In this document: piece by piece, positions 1 through 8,023 of the stretch | Layout of the letters: every line of letters begins with the position of its first letter | How positions within the stretch are numbered: the first letter of the stretch is position 1 | Assembly: GCA_020722945.1 (NCBI GenBank) | Contig: DYJV01000015.1 | Location: forward strand, 14,236 to 41,808 | Direction of reading: 5' to 3' | Source: Candidatus Methylomirabilis sp. | GTDB taxonomy: Bacteria > DYJV01 | DNA length: 27,573 nucleotides | Made by a program: the position numbers and the translations under genes | The notes under the pieces: model-generated | What the model saw: only the letters and a program-made list of their open reading frames with translations | What the model was told of the DNA's origin: nothing | Databases searched by the model: none

Positions 1-338
1 AGTATCTTTGCTGCCCTTTCAGTGTAAAGATTAATTCCTTCCCAGTTTGGCCGATCCACTGTTTTCTGCATAAAAAAACCATCTTTATCAAACCAACGAG
101 GGAGGATACCTCCAAGAAAGAACCCCCTTTTTCTAAGGATATTTACTGCAGCACCGACCCATGGTGATGAAAGTTTGAGACAGACTTGGGTCACTTTACA
201 ATTTTTCTCAGATATCAATTTTTCTTCAGACTCCAATGCTAATTCAAAATCAACACCAATATTGCCAACAGTCATACGTGCTGCTTGTGCAAAATCAAAT
301 ATCTGAGTAGATATTTCAGTTCTCCCTTCAGACGAAAC
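1..338 (-). pseudogene. 5'-truncated remnant of an RsbW-like/GNAT-like regulatory protein (runs off left edge)
   Basis: An open frame reads leftward from just after an in-frame TAG at 339-341 and continues past the window edge. Its product holds stretches such as FDFAQAARMTVGNIG, KLSSPWVGAAVNILRKRGFF and GGILPRWFDKDGFFMQK. These look like the C-terminal acetyltransferase-like half of two-domain proteins that carry an RsbW-type ATPase domain in front (recognised from memory, not checked). The only ATG is at 273-275, inside the conserved-looking part, and no canonical start lies between it and the TAG. No ATPase domain can be read upstream in any frame before the AT-rich gap. I therefore infer that the 5' half is lost. 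A short but intact gene starting at 275 is the alternative. Confidence 0.4.
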
Positions 339-502
339 CTATGATACTGTCAAGAAAATAATCACACCCTATCCACCTAACATAATTTTTAAATTAAATA
401 TTTATACCTAAATTTAAAAAGTAAATAAATCAAATAGGTTAACAATAATTAGTTAAAATTTCAAAATTGTATCTAAATAAAAGATGAAGTTATAAAAATA
501 TT

Positions 503-2260
503 TTACGGAGTATAAGTGTATTCAGGAACAATATTTTTTATAAATGCTCTTTTATCTTCTACTTTAAATAAATCATCTATCTTTTGTTTCAGCTCCTCAA
601 AATCGTATCTAAAAGGTTTTGCAATAAATATTGACTCATACTTTGTTTTAAGCTCAGCACTATCAAGAAGTAGCTCCTCATAAAGCTTCTCACCTTTTCT
701 TAATCCTGTAAATTCAATTTTTATATTATCCTTGTTGTATAAAGCAATCATTCTACTTGCAAGATCAACTATTTTTACCGGTTCACCCATATCAAGTATG
801 AATATCTCCCCACCCTTTGCCATTGCAGTTGCCTGCAAAACAAGCTTGCAAGCTTCAGGAATAAGCATAAAAAATCTTGTTATCTCAGGGTGTGTAACAG
901 TCACAGGTCCACCTTTGAGGATCTGCTCTTTAAATTTGGGGATCACACTTCCGCTGCTATCAAGAACATTACCAAATCTAACACTTGATATCACTGTCTT
1001 TCTTGAATCTATACTTTGAGCATATATCTCAACAACTCTTTTGGAAGCCCCCATTACACTTGTAGGCCTAACAGCCTTGTCAGTAGAGATAATAAGCAAT
1101 TTATCAACAGAGTGCTTGATAGATAAATCAATTACATTTATAGAGCCCAAGATATTATTTACAATACACTCATCAACATTCTCTTCACAAATATGAACAT
1201 GTTTGTATGCAGCAGCATGGATAACTATGCTTGGTTTGTGTGTGGTAAAAACTTTATCAAGGGTGTCTTTATCTGTAACTGAAATCAATCTGATGATTGC
1301 ATGAGGAAACTCCTCATAAACTCTGTATAGATTGAACTCTGAATTATCCACTAAAATAAGTTTCTCAGCACCAAAAGTAGAACATTGTCTGACTATCTCA
1401 CTACCTATACTCCCACCAGCACCTGTAATAAGGAGCGTTTTCCCCTTTATAAAATTTTTTATTAGCTCTGTATCAAGGTCTTTAGGTTTTCTTGCTAAAA
1501 GATCCTCTATCGATATATCCTCTAATTTTTTATTCTCCTCAAAGTATATAGCTTTCTTTATCTCAGCTACTCCATTTTTTTTCAATAAATTAAAAATATT
1601 ATCAAGCTTTGAAGGTGAATATTCGGTGGTAATTATTGCAGAGTGGATCCCCTTTCTTTTTACTATTTCAGGGAGATTCTTTAATCTTTCTATCTTTAGA
1701 TTCAGCATATATGTCTCAAAAAGATTTTCATTTTCATCAAATATTACTATAGGCTGATATTCTATTTCGCCGTTGAGGTAACTTTTGATAATATTTTCTG
1801 TCCGTGTATTTGCACCTATGATTAGTGCAGGTTTTAAGTCTGTTCTTATATTTTCAGCTATCAATCGTTTTGATATTCTTAAAACACCAATAAATATAAA
1901 TGAGATTGCAAAATCTATAAAGATAACACTCCTTGGAAAAGGGTTAAAGAAATCTGAAAAGAAATTAAAGAGAGTAAAAAATATAAGATATGTTAAAAGA
2001 TGAGCCTTAAATATCTTTTTGGCATCAATAAGACTGAAGAATCTCCATGCTACAAAGTAAATTTTGAAAATAAAGAGGAAAAATATCTTTAAAATAGATA
2101 GAATTATAAAACTTTTATATAACCCTGCAAAAAACTCATCACCTATATCAAAGTTAAATCTGAGATAAAATGATAGGTATAAGGAGAAGAAAGATATAAA
2201 AATATCTGCTGTTAAAAAAAAGATAGCTCTGATACTCTTTGTAGGCTTTAAAATAGTCAT
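503..2260 (-). CDS. Membrane-bound nucleotide-sugar 4,6-dehydratase/epimerase (FlaA1/CapD/PglF/WbpM type)
   Basis: 585 residues, the full length of the membrane-anchored polysaccharide dehydratase family. Several hydrophobic segments fill residues about 11-130. A first nucleotide-binding-like region (LKPALIIGA) lies near 142-150. The catalytic short-chain dehydrogenase domain starts with TGAGGSIGSE at 279-288. The usual YxxxK is replaced by MxxxK (M403 GAS K407) after the STDKAVRPTS segment, as is known for PglF-type enzymes that make UDP-4-keto-6-deoxy-GlcNAc. By family it acts on a UDP-sugar at the cytoplasmic face of the inner membrane and feeds glycan synthesis. The start codon overlaps the lgt stop (ATGA, 2257-2260), so it is probably the last gene of the operon. 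The exact sugar substrate cannot be read from sequence. Confidence 0.9.
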   Translation of the reverse strand: MTILKPTKSIRAIFFLTADIFISFFSLYLSFYLRFNFDIGDEFFAGLYKSFIILSILKIFFLFIFKIYFVAWRFFSLIDAKKIFKAHLLTYLIFFTLFNFFSDFFNPFPRSVIFIDFAISFIFIGVLRISKRLIAENIRTDLKPALIIGANTRTENIIKSYLNGEIEYQPIVIFDENENLFETYMLNLKIERLKNLPEIVKRKGIHSAIITTEYSPSKLDNIFNLLKKNGVAEIKKAIYFEENKKLEDISIEDLLARKPKDLDTELIKNFIKGKTLLITGAGGSIGSEIVRQCSTFGAEKLILVDNSEFNLYRVYEEFPHAIIRLISVTDKDTLDKVFTTHKPSIVIHAAAYKHVHICEENVDECIVNNILGSINVIDLSIKHSVDKLLIISTDKAVRPTSVMGASKRVVEIYAQSIDSRKTVISSVRFGNVLDSSGSVIPKFKEQILKGGPVTVTHPEITRFFMLIPEACKLVLQATAMAKGGEIFILDMGEPVKIVDLASRMIALYNKDNIKIEFTGLRKGEKLYEELLLDSAELKTKYESIFIAKPFRYDFEELKQKIDDLFKVEDKRAFIKNIVPEYTYTP

Positions 2261-3021
2261 TTACCCTTTCTCTTTTTTATGTAGATGAAGGCAATAATTG
2301 AGATAGTAAAAACAACTATGCTTACTGCCTGTGATGTAGATATAAATCCTAACATTCCCCGAGGGTCCCCTCTAAAACATTCAACTACAAATCTTCCTAT
2401 TGAATAGAGGATTCCATATAGGCATACCACCTGTCCATAAAAAGTTCTACCTTTTTTTAAAACATAAAGAAGAATGAGGAATATCAAAAAATTTGCAATC
2501 ATATGGTATATCTGAGTAGGATGAAGATATACATTAATAGGAGCAAGACTCATCGGGGATGTAAATTTTACCGCCCATGGTAATGAGCAAGGCTTCCCAT
2601 AACAGCATCCCGCAAACAGACAACCTATCCTCCCTATTGCCTGCCCAAGTGGAAGAACAGTCAGTAGTATATCACCAAGTTTTAAAATATTTAGATCTTT
2701 ATGCTTTAACTTATAAAGTAAGCCTGCTCCAACAGCAGCTATAAATCCACCGTAGTAAACCAATCCCCCCTCCCATATTTTTAAAATATTGAGAGGATTT
2801 TTTAAGTAAAATTTATACTCAACTATTACATACATTAATCTTGCTCCAATAACTGCAGATATCAGCAGATAAAAAGATATATCAAAGATGAGATCTTTAC
2901 TGAAATTATCCTTTTCTGATAGATAAGCCGCAAGATAGATTGCTGCAAAGAAACCGAGTGCAACAAATAAACCGTAAAAATGAACTTGAAATCCATATAT
3001 TTCGAAAAGTAGTGGATGCAT
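2257..3021 (-). CDS. lgt: Prolipoprotein diacylglyceryl transferase
   Basis: 254 residues with about seven hydrophobic segments. Lgt transfers diacylglycerol from phosphatidylglycerol to the lipobox cysteine of prelipoproteins, the first step of lipoprotein maturation, in the inner membrane. Recognisable motifs are WEGGLVYYGGF (83-93), the family signature GRIGCLFAGCCYGKP (130-144), HPTQIYHM (167-174) and GRFVVECFRGDPRG (209-222), which carry the conserved Arg, Gly, His and Glu positions. The cysteine-rich form of the signature occurs in many Lgt proteins. It starts 2 bases after the lspA stop and overlaps the next gene by ATGA, so enzymes 1 and 2 of the pathway are translationally adjacent here. 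Confidence 0.96.
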   Translation of the reverse strand: MHPLLFEIYGFQVHFYGLFVALGFFAAIYLAAYLSEKDNFSKDLIFDISFYLLISAVIGARLMYVIVEYKFYLKNPLNILKIWEGGLVYYGGFIAAVGAGLLYKLKHKDLNILKLGDILLTVLPLGQAIGRIGCLFAGCCYGKPCSLPWAVKFTSPMSLAPINVYLHPTQIYHMIANFLIFLILLYVLKKGRTFYGQVVCLYGILYSIGRFVVECFRGDPRGMLGFISTSQAVSIVVFTISIIAFIYIKKRKGK

Positions 3022-3023
3022 AT

Positions 3024-3512
3024 TTAACCTCTTCTCTTATTAATAAAGAAATTACTATATAAAATTAAAACAACACCAATAGAGATATAACTATCAGCAA
3101 AGTTAAAAGCTGCCCAATGGAAATTTTTCCAATATAGGTCAACAAAATCAACCACATAACCGTAAAAATATCTGTCAATTATATTTCCAAAAGCACCTGC
3201 AACAATAAGAGTAAAGCCAAAACGCTCTATAGGTGATATAGATTTGGAAAATAGTGTAAATATATATATTGCAAGAGCAGTAAAGATAGGGAGAAGTATA
3301 AGGAGAGGAAACCTTAATGATTTTTCAAGGTTACCTAATAGCCCAAAAGCAACCCCACTATTTTTAACATAAATAAGTGAGAAAAAACCTTTAATAACAT
3401 CAATTTTTGTAAAAAAGTTAAAGTGTGTTTTGACATAAAGTTTAGATAGATAATCGATGAGTATCAAAAACGAGAGTATAGGGAGGTCTTTTAATATTCT
3501 CTTAAACAACAT
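3024..3512 (-). CDS. lspA: Lipoprotein signal peptidase II
   Basis: 162 residues with four predicted membrane segments, typical of the family. This aspartic peptidase cleaves the signal peptide of diacylglyceryl-modified prolipoproteins in the inner membrane. The catalytic pair is visible: D113 in GNIIDR and D140 in FNFADS. The conserved KNSGVAFG segment is at 50-57. Its ATG follows the TAG stop of the nitrilase-fold gene with no bases between, and lgt starts 2 bases after its own stop, so the three genes are almost certainly cotranscribed. In many bacteria lspA follows ileS. Here ileS is about 12 kb away on the other strand. Confidence 0.96.
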   Translation of the reverse strand: MLFKRILKDLPILSFLILIDYLSKLYVKTHFNFFTKIDVIKGFFSLIYVKNSGVAFGLLGNLEKSLRFPLLILLPIFTALAIYIFTLFSKSISPIERFGFTLIVAGAFGNIIDRYFYGYVVDFVDLYWKNFHWAAFNFADSYISIGVVLILYSNFFINKRRG

Positions 3513-4688
3513 CTACTCATTCCCTGAAGGTAAGTTGTAGATAGACTCTTCACCACCCAAAAGCTCTTTGCTATCCATCTTGTTCCACTGGTTGTTTGCA
3601 TACTTATAAACACCATTTACCTTGACCGGAACTCTTGAACTTCTCGGATCCTTATCCCTCAAAAAATCAAGTTTGACATGAAAAAGTCTTGTCTTGGAAG
3701 TAAACCTTATGCGTGATAGTGGAGCATTATTAAAATCATCAATATCGATCTCTGAAAATTTTAAACGAGGTATTTTGCAATTTTCAGATAAAACTATATG
3801 ACTATATCCAAAATTACAATCTTTTCTGTCCAATGTTTCGAGGTAAGATTCGTCAGATGAGTTGACAAATATAGAGATAGTATCCCTTGTTCCGGGAGTT
3901 TTAAAGAGATGCTCCCCATAAAAACCTATAAGTGTATCCCTAAAAACTCTATGCTCAGGTTTTGGATTGCACTCAATAACTATAAGTAGGTCCAGATCTT
4001 GTCTTTTTGTAAAGTAAAGCTCATTTGCTTTCTTTACGATAGAGTATATATTTGACCAGTAGTTATCTCTATAAACAAAATCAAAACATATCAGTGCCAT
4101 AAAATTAAAAGGGATCATGCTTGAAGTAAAGAGATAAAAATATTTGCTTTTGTATAAGTCCATATTTGCATCAAGAGACTCTTCACCAGAAAAAGGGTGT
4201 GTCTTTGCCTGTATGAAAACTTGTAACCTTTCAGAGTTGTCCTTTATGATTACAAACTCAAGATTTACAGGTTTATCAGAAGGGGTATCATTTGCATCGT
4301 TGCTGACTATGTCGTATGCTTCTTCATTAAATTGTTTAAATTTGGTAAGATAGTTGTAAAAATTAGAAAAGTTGAGATGCTCACTTCCAAAGATAACTAC
4401 ACAATTTTTATCTAACTTCTCATCCAATATTTCGATAAATCTGTCTACAAACTCGCAAGGGATCGAATCTTCAGGGAAGATTATAAAATTACTATTCGAT
4501 ATTTTACAATTTTTGTCATCATACTTATCAAATATTTTTATTATCTGTTCAAATTTATCTTTAGGTTTTTCACTAACATAAAGAAACCCTTTTTTCTTTA
4601 ATTGGCAGGGAACCTGAGCAGCAAGAAGGTTGATATTGCTTAAATTTGAGAAGAATAGAGGGACTCTTTTATCTATTATACCTATCAT
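3513..4688 (-). CDS. Soluble nitrilase-superfamily (carbon-nitrogen hydrolase fold) protein of unknown role
   Basis: 391 residues, no signal peptide and no membrane segment. The Glu-Lys-Cys triad of the nitrilase fold can be read in order: E73 in IIFPEDSIP, K162 in QAKTHPFSGEE, and C201 in ALICFDFVYRD. The residues around each (FPE, K-x-H-x-F-x-x-E-E, I-C-F/Y-D) match the family. The 39-residue Lys-to-Cys spacing is closer to soluble nitrilases and amidases than to Lnt. Lnt, the lipoprotein N-acyltransferase, belongs to this superfamily but has an N-terminal multi-helix membrane domain that is absent here. The gene abuts lspA with zero spacing and lgt follows, so a link to lipoprotein or envelope metabolism is a guess from context. 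The C-terminal ~90 residues match nothing I recognise. No strong Shine-Dalgarno precedes the ATG. Confidence 0.75.
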   Translation of the reverse strand: MIGIIDKRVPLFFSNLSNINLLAAQVPCQLKKKGFLYVSEKPKDKFEQIIKIFDKYDDKNCKISNSNFIIFPEDSIPCEFVDRFIEILDEKLDKNCVVIFGSEHLNFSNFYNYLTKFKQFNEEAYDIVSNDANDTPSDKPVNLEFVIIKDNSERLQVFIQAKTHPFSGEESLDANMDLYKSKYFYLFTSSMIPFNFMALICFDFVYRDNYWSNIYSIVKKANELYFTKRQDLDLLIVIECNPKPEHRVFRDTLIGFYGEHLFKTPGTRDTISIFVNSSDESYLETLDRKDCNFGYSHIVLSENCKIPRLKFSEIDIDDFNNAPLSRIRFTSKTRLFHVKLDFLRDKDPRSSRVPVKVNGVYKYANNQWNKMDSKELLGGEESIYNLPSGNE

Positions 4689-4750
4689 TTGAGGTTTCCG
4701 TAATATTTTTTAGGTAAAGATGTGAAATTGAGCATTTAAAATTTTATAAA

Positions 4751-5185
4751 TTAAAATTTATCCCTGAAATCTCTATAACCCTTTAAATTGTGAGATTCAA
4801 TGTTAAAATGTTTAGATAAAATGTAATTAGTCCCCTCTGTAAGTGGAAAATTTTGGAAATTGTTTCTATTTACCCACTCTGCATTTAAAACTTCACTCTT
4901 GTCAATTTTAAGATTGAAATCTTGACAAATAGACTTAAAAAAAATTATTAAGTATTGAAAATCGTTAAAGAAAACTTCAAAAATATCAAAGAGTGAAGGG
5001 TTGTAAATAGTAAGTCCAACTTCCTCCCAAACCTCCCTCTTTACACAATCAAATACACTCTCACCATCTTTTAGATTGCCACCTGGCATAACATAAAGAT
5101 TTTTAAAGGGTGGAATGGCTCTCTCTGTTATTAAAATATCTTTTGCACTATTTTCAATAAGGGCTACGCACCCTACTTTAATCAT
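4751..5185 (-). CDS. NUDIX hydrolase
   Basis: 144 residues, a single compact domain. A perfect NUDIX box runs from G36 to L58: Gly, five residues, Glu42, seven residues, then REVWEEVGL (50-58). The metal-binding glutamates E51, E54 and E55 are all present, so it should be an active Mg-dependent hydrolase of a nucleoside diphosphate linked to another moiety. The substrate is not readable. MutT-like (oxidised nucleotides), nucleotide-sugar and ADP-ribose types are all possible. Its ATG overlaps the argG stop as ATGA (5182-5185), so translation is probably coupled. A 62-base AT-rich gap separates it from the nitrilase-fold gene downstream. Confidence 0.9.
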   Translation of the reverse strand: MIKVGCVALIENSAKDILITERAIPPFKNLYVMPGGNLKDGESVFDCVKREVWEEVGLTIYNPSLFDIFEVFFNDFQYLIIFFKSICQDFNLKIDKSEVLNAEWVNRNNFQNFPLTEGTNYILSKHFNIESHNLKGYRDFRDKF

Positions 5186-6378
5186 TTGGATATCATATTT
5201 CTTATCTTTAATCTTAAGGCATTTAGTTTGATAAAACCATCAGCATCTTTTTGGTCATAAACATAATCCTCTTCAAAAGTTGCAATTTCGGGATTGTAAA
5301 GTGATTTGTCAGATTTTCTACCTGCAATTATGACATTACCTTTGTAAAGTTTGACCTTTACAACTCCTGATACAACACTCTGCATTTCATTAAACATCCC
5401 TTGTAAAATCTCTCTGTCAGGGGAAAACCAAAATCCATTGTAAACAAGCTGGCTATACTTTGGAACAAGTGAATTTCTTAAATTTAAAACTTCTCTGTCA
5501 AGAGTAAGTGATTCAACCGCTCTATGTGCATGGTAAAGGATTGTGCCTCCGGGAGTTTCATAAACGCCCCTTGATTTCATCCCAACAAATCTGTTTTCAA
5601 CAATATCAACTCTTCCAATACCATGTTTACCACCTAACTCATTTAACTTTTCAAATAGTGATGCAGCAGACATAGCCACCCCATTTATCATCGTAGGGAT
5701 ACCTCTATCATAAGTAATTTCGATATATTCAGGTTTGTCTGGTGCTTTTTCTGGGGAAACTGAGAGAAGAAACATATCCTCATCAGGCTCTCTCCATGGA
5801 TCTTCAAGTATTCCACCCTCAAAACTTATATGAAGAAGATTTCGGTCACTGCTGTAAGGTTTCTCTTTGGTCACAGGCACAGGAATACCATTTTTATTTG
5901 CAAAATTAATCAACTTTTCTCTTGAATTGAGATCCCATATCCTCCATGGTGCAATAACTTTGATTTCAGGCATAAGTGCATAGTAAGTAAGTTCAAATCT
6001 TACCTGATCATTCCCCTTCCCTGTGGCCCCATGGCTTACAGCATCTGCTGACTCTTTGCGAGCTATCTCTATCTGCTTTTTTGCTATCAGAGGACGAGCT
6101 ATTGATGTTCCAAGAAGGTAGTAATTTTCGTAGATTGCAGCACCTTTAAACATCTCAAAAACATAATCTTTTACAAACTCATCTTTAAGATCTTCAATGT
6201 AAACTTTTGATGCACCTGTTTTGAGAGCTTTCTCCTTTATCCCATCAAGCTCCTTACCTTGACCAAGGTCTGCTGCAAAAGCAATAACTTCACAGTCGTA
6301 ATTTTCTTTCAACCATTTTAGTATAACTGATGTATCAAGACCTCCAGAGTATGCTAATACTATCTTTTTTATGCTCAT
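5182..6378 (-). CDS. argG: Argininosuccinate synthase
   Basis: Joins citrulline and aspartate with ATP hydrolysis to AMP, the penultimate step of arginine synthesis, in the cytoplasm. The ATP-binding PP-loop AYSGGLDTS is at residues 9-17. Other family stretches include [17 protein letters not shown] and [15 protein letters not shown]. Counted from the start chosen here the protein has 398 residues, the usual length. An ATG five codons upstream (6391-6393) also opens the frame, but the sequence GGAGG lies about 6 bases before the ATG at 6376-6378, inside the longer reading, so the protein most likely begins [13 protein letters not shown]. The gene follows tolB by 18 bases and overlaps the NUDIX gene. 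No other arginine gene is in the window. Confidence 0.96.
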   Translation of the reverse strand: MSIKKIVLAYSGGLDTSVILKWLKENYDCEVIAFAADLGQGKELDGIKEKALKTGASKVYIEDLKDEFVKDYVFEMFKGAAIYENYYLLGTSIARPLIAKKQIEIARKESADAVSHGATGKGNDQVRFELTYYALMPEIKVIAPWRIWDLNSREKLINFANKNGIPVPVTKEKPYSSDRNLLHISFEGGILEDPWREPDEDMFLLSVSPEKAPDKPEYIEITYDRGIPTMINGVAMSAASLFEKLNELGGKHGIGRVDIVENRFVGMKSRGVYETPGGTILYHAHRAVESLTLDREVLNLRNSLVPKYSQLVYNGFWFSPDREILQGMFNEMQSVVSGVVKVKLYKGNVIIAGRKSDKSLYNPEIATFEEDYVYDQKDADGFIKLNALRLKIRNMISK

Positions 6379-6396
6379 TTTATCCTCCATCAATTT

Positions 6397-7683
6397 TTAA
6401 TAATTCCCATTATACCACGTAGGGTAAGATTTATCAAATTTATCATTTGTTACCTGAAATATCTTTGCTGATTCAAGGTTTAGGACAAATATCTGCCTTC
6501 CTGATGAGACCAATCTTGTAAATAGAAGATATTTCCCATCCTCAGAAACTGAAACAAATTCATCAGAATGCTCCCCAAAGGTAAGCTGCTCATAGTGCAT
6601 CTGAGACACCCCCATACGGCATATTTTGAATTTCCCATCCACAAATGAAGAGAAGTATAAATATGTATCATCATGTCCCCAAGCAGGGTATGCAGAGTAT
6701 TTGGAATTAAAAGTAAGTCTGGTCGAAATGTCTCTCTCTAAATCATAAATATAAATCTGAGGAGTTCCTGTCCTACTTGAAACGTAAGCTATCTTCTTGC
6801 CGTTGTGGCTCCAGACAGGGTTGGCTTCATTATAGCTATTGTCAGTAATTTTTTTGATTAGTTCACCATTCATATTGAATAGTCCTATTTCAGCATCACC
6901 GTTGTCCTCAAACATCATAGCAAAGATACCGGTTTTAGGATTGAGATCAGCTCCAGCAGAAAATGAACCTTTCTGGAAAATAAGCTTTATCTGACCTGTT
7001 TTAAAATCTTTTTTGTAAATACCTGCACGCCCATTCTCAAATGATGTAAAATAGAGTGTATCGCCATATATCTTTGGATCTATGTTGGTATGATTACTCT
7101 TGACAAGGACTTTTTTGCCGCTGCCATCATAATCAACAAGATATATCTGCTTTAAACCATCTTCATTTGCAACATAGACAATCTTATTCTCAAATATCCC
7201 CTTCTCACCAGTAAGTGCTTCAACTATCTCATTGGATATCTTGTGGGCAACTTTTCTATAAAGGTTCACACTACCGTAATAATTTTTAAAAAGTTTCTCC
7301 TTTTTAAGGAAAAGATCAAATATCTTCATTTTGATGGAGATGTTGTTATCTTGAGTTTTTGATATTTCCCCCTGAATTATAAACTCAGCTTTACCGAGTT
7401 GTTTGAGTATAGCTGGTGATATATTAAAATTATCAAGTGCTCCACCTTGGCTGAAAGTTATTAAAAAATTATTTGAAAATTCGAGATCTTTTGTTATCGT
7501 AGACATTATCTCATTATTTATCTGGTCATCAAATCCTACATCAGCTTTGAACTTCACGATATATAAAGGTATTTTCCTTTTATCCTTTGCTTTTACATTA
7601 ATATCAAGCTGAATTTGTGCAAATATATCCCCTGAAAAGAGAATCAAAACAAAAATTAATAAGAATTTAGCTACCCTATTCAT
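6397..7683 (-). CDS. tolB: Tol-Pal system periplasmic beta-propeller protein
   Basis: TolB sits in the periplasm, binds Pal and helps the Tol machine keep the outer membrane attached during division. From the start chosen here it has 428 residues, close to the usual 430. A signal peptide is clear: MNRVAKFLLIFVLILFSGDI with likely cleavage after FAQ or nearby. An N-terminal domain runs to about residue 165. A series of propeller blades follows, with repeats of the type PVWSHNGKKIAYVSSRTGTP and PAWGHDDTYLYFSS. The frame opens 20 codons earlier (7743), but that extension would put a charged, poorly hydrophobic tail before the signal peptide and would overlap a TATAAT-like box, so the ATG at 7681-7683 is preferred. 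No tolQ, tolR, tolA or pal is adjacent. Confidence 0.93.
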   Translation of the reverse strand: MNRVAKFLLIFVLILFSGDIFAQIQLDINVKAKDKRKIPLYIVKFKADVGFDDQINNEIMSTITKDLEFSNNFLITFSQGGALDNFNISPAILKQLGKAEFIIQGEISKTQDNNISIKMKIFDLFLKKEKLFKNYYGSVNLYRKVAHKISNEIVEALTGEKGIFENKIVYVANEDGLKQIYLVDYDGSGKKVLVKSNHTNIDPKIYGDTLYFTSFENGRAGIYKKDFKTGQIKLIFQKGSFSAGADLNPKTGIFAMMFEDNGDAEIGLFNMNGELIKKITDNSYNEANPVWSHNGKKIAYVSSRTGTPQIYIYDLERDISTRLTFNSKYSAYPAWGHDDTYLYFSSFVDGKFKICRMGVSQMHYEQLTFGEHSDEFVSVSEDGKYLLFTRLVSSGRQIFVLNLESAKIFQVTNDKFDKSYPTWYNGNY

Positions 7684-7731
7684 TTTAAGCCCTCTTAGAC
7701 TACCATAAGATTTATTTCGATTTACAAGAAA

Positions 7732-7784
7732 ATTATAAATCAAACTGCGAAAAATCTTTAATACATTCTTTGATAAACTGTCAA
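7732..7784 (-). promoter_or_regulatory. Candidate promoter(s) for the tolB-argG-lspA-lgt operon
   Basis: Read on the minus strand, a consensus TTGACA (7779-7784) is followed 15 bases later by TATTAA (7758-7763). A second, perfect TATAAT lies at 7732-7737 with only a weak -35 upstream of it. Either would give a short leader before the tolB ATG at 7683. Box matches are read directly; use in the cell is inference. Confidence 0.45.
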
Positions 7785-7825
7785 TAAGTTTATTTAATAG
7801 TAATTTTGGTATTTATGGATAAAAG

Positions 7826-7841
7826 TTAGATAAATATCTAA
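7826..7841. promoter_or_regulatory. 16-bp palindrome, possible operator between tolB and recA
   Basis: TTAGATA (7826-7832), two bases, then TATCTAA (7835-7841): a perfect inverted repeat with 7-bp arms. The position between divergent promoters fits a dimeric repressor site, possibly for SOS control of recA. It matches no LexA box I know, and AT-rich DNA produces such palindromes by chance. Confidence 0.25.
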
Positions 7842-7963
7842 ATTAACAGATAAAAACAGTTAAGAGAAGATGTTATTTTTTATAACTATAAAAATTTATT
7901 TTAATTGATAAGAGATTAAAAAATTTAATTTAACTGAAAAAGGGTAAAATATTTTGTTTTTTC

Positions 7964-7992
7964 TTGACCTTTGAGCGGTTATTTTATATTAA
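7964..7992 (+). promoter_or_regulatory. Candidate recA promoter
   Basis: TTGACC at 7964-7969 matches the -35 consensus at five of six positions. TATATT (7985-7990, 15-base spacer) or TATTAA (7987-7992, 17-base spacer) could serve as -10. Transcription would start about 25 bases before the recA ATG at 8024. The TTG of this -35 box could be misread as an upstream recA start codon. Confidence 0.45.
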
Positions 7993-8023
7993 AAACAATC
8001 AAATTCAAGACAGGGAGTATTAC

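Larger units (their letters stand above)
7684..8023. other. Divergent intergenic region between tolB and recA
   Basis: About 340 very AT-rich bases separate the two start codons. It holds outward-facing promoter candidates on each strand and one perfect inverted repeat (7826-7841). I see no RNA gene and no convincing protein-coding frame. Both upstream frame extensions (tolB to 7743, recA to 7964) run over promoter-like boxes. Confidence 0.6.

Noticed and set aside
3513-4688. Calling the nitrilase-fold gene lnt (apolipoprotein N-acyltransferase) because it sits with lspA and lgt.
   Set aside because: It lacks the N-terminal multi-helix membrane domain, and its Glu-Lys-Cys spacing is that of soluble nitrilases.
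3513-4688. A reverse-transcriptase/nitrilase defence system.
   Set aside because: No reverse transcriptase motif or other defence gene is present in or around the gene; its neighbours are housekeeping genes.
4739-4759. AAATTTTA/TAAAATTT inverted repeat at the end of the NUDIX gene as a terminator.
   Set aside because: Its stem contains no G or C and overlaps the stop codon; such repeats are expected by chance in this base composition.
7964-8023. A 20-codon N-terminal extension of recA from TTG at 7964.
   Set aside because: The TTG is part of a -35-like box; a strong ribosome site precedes the ATG at 8024 and the protein from there has normal RecA length.
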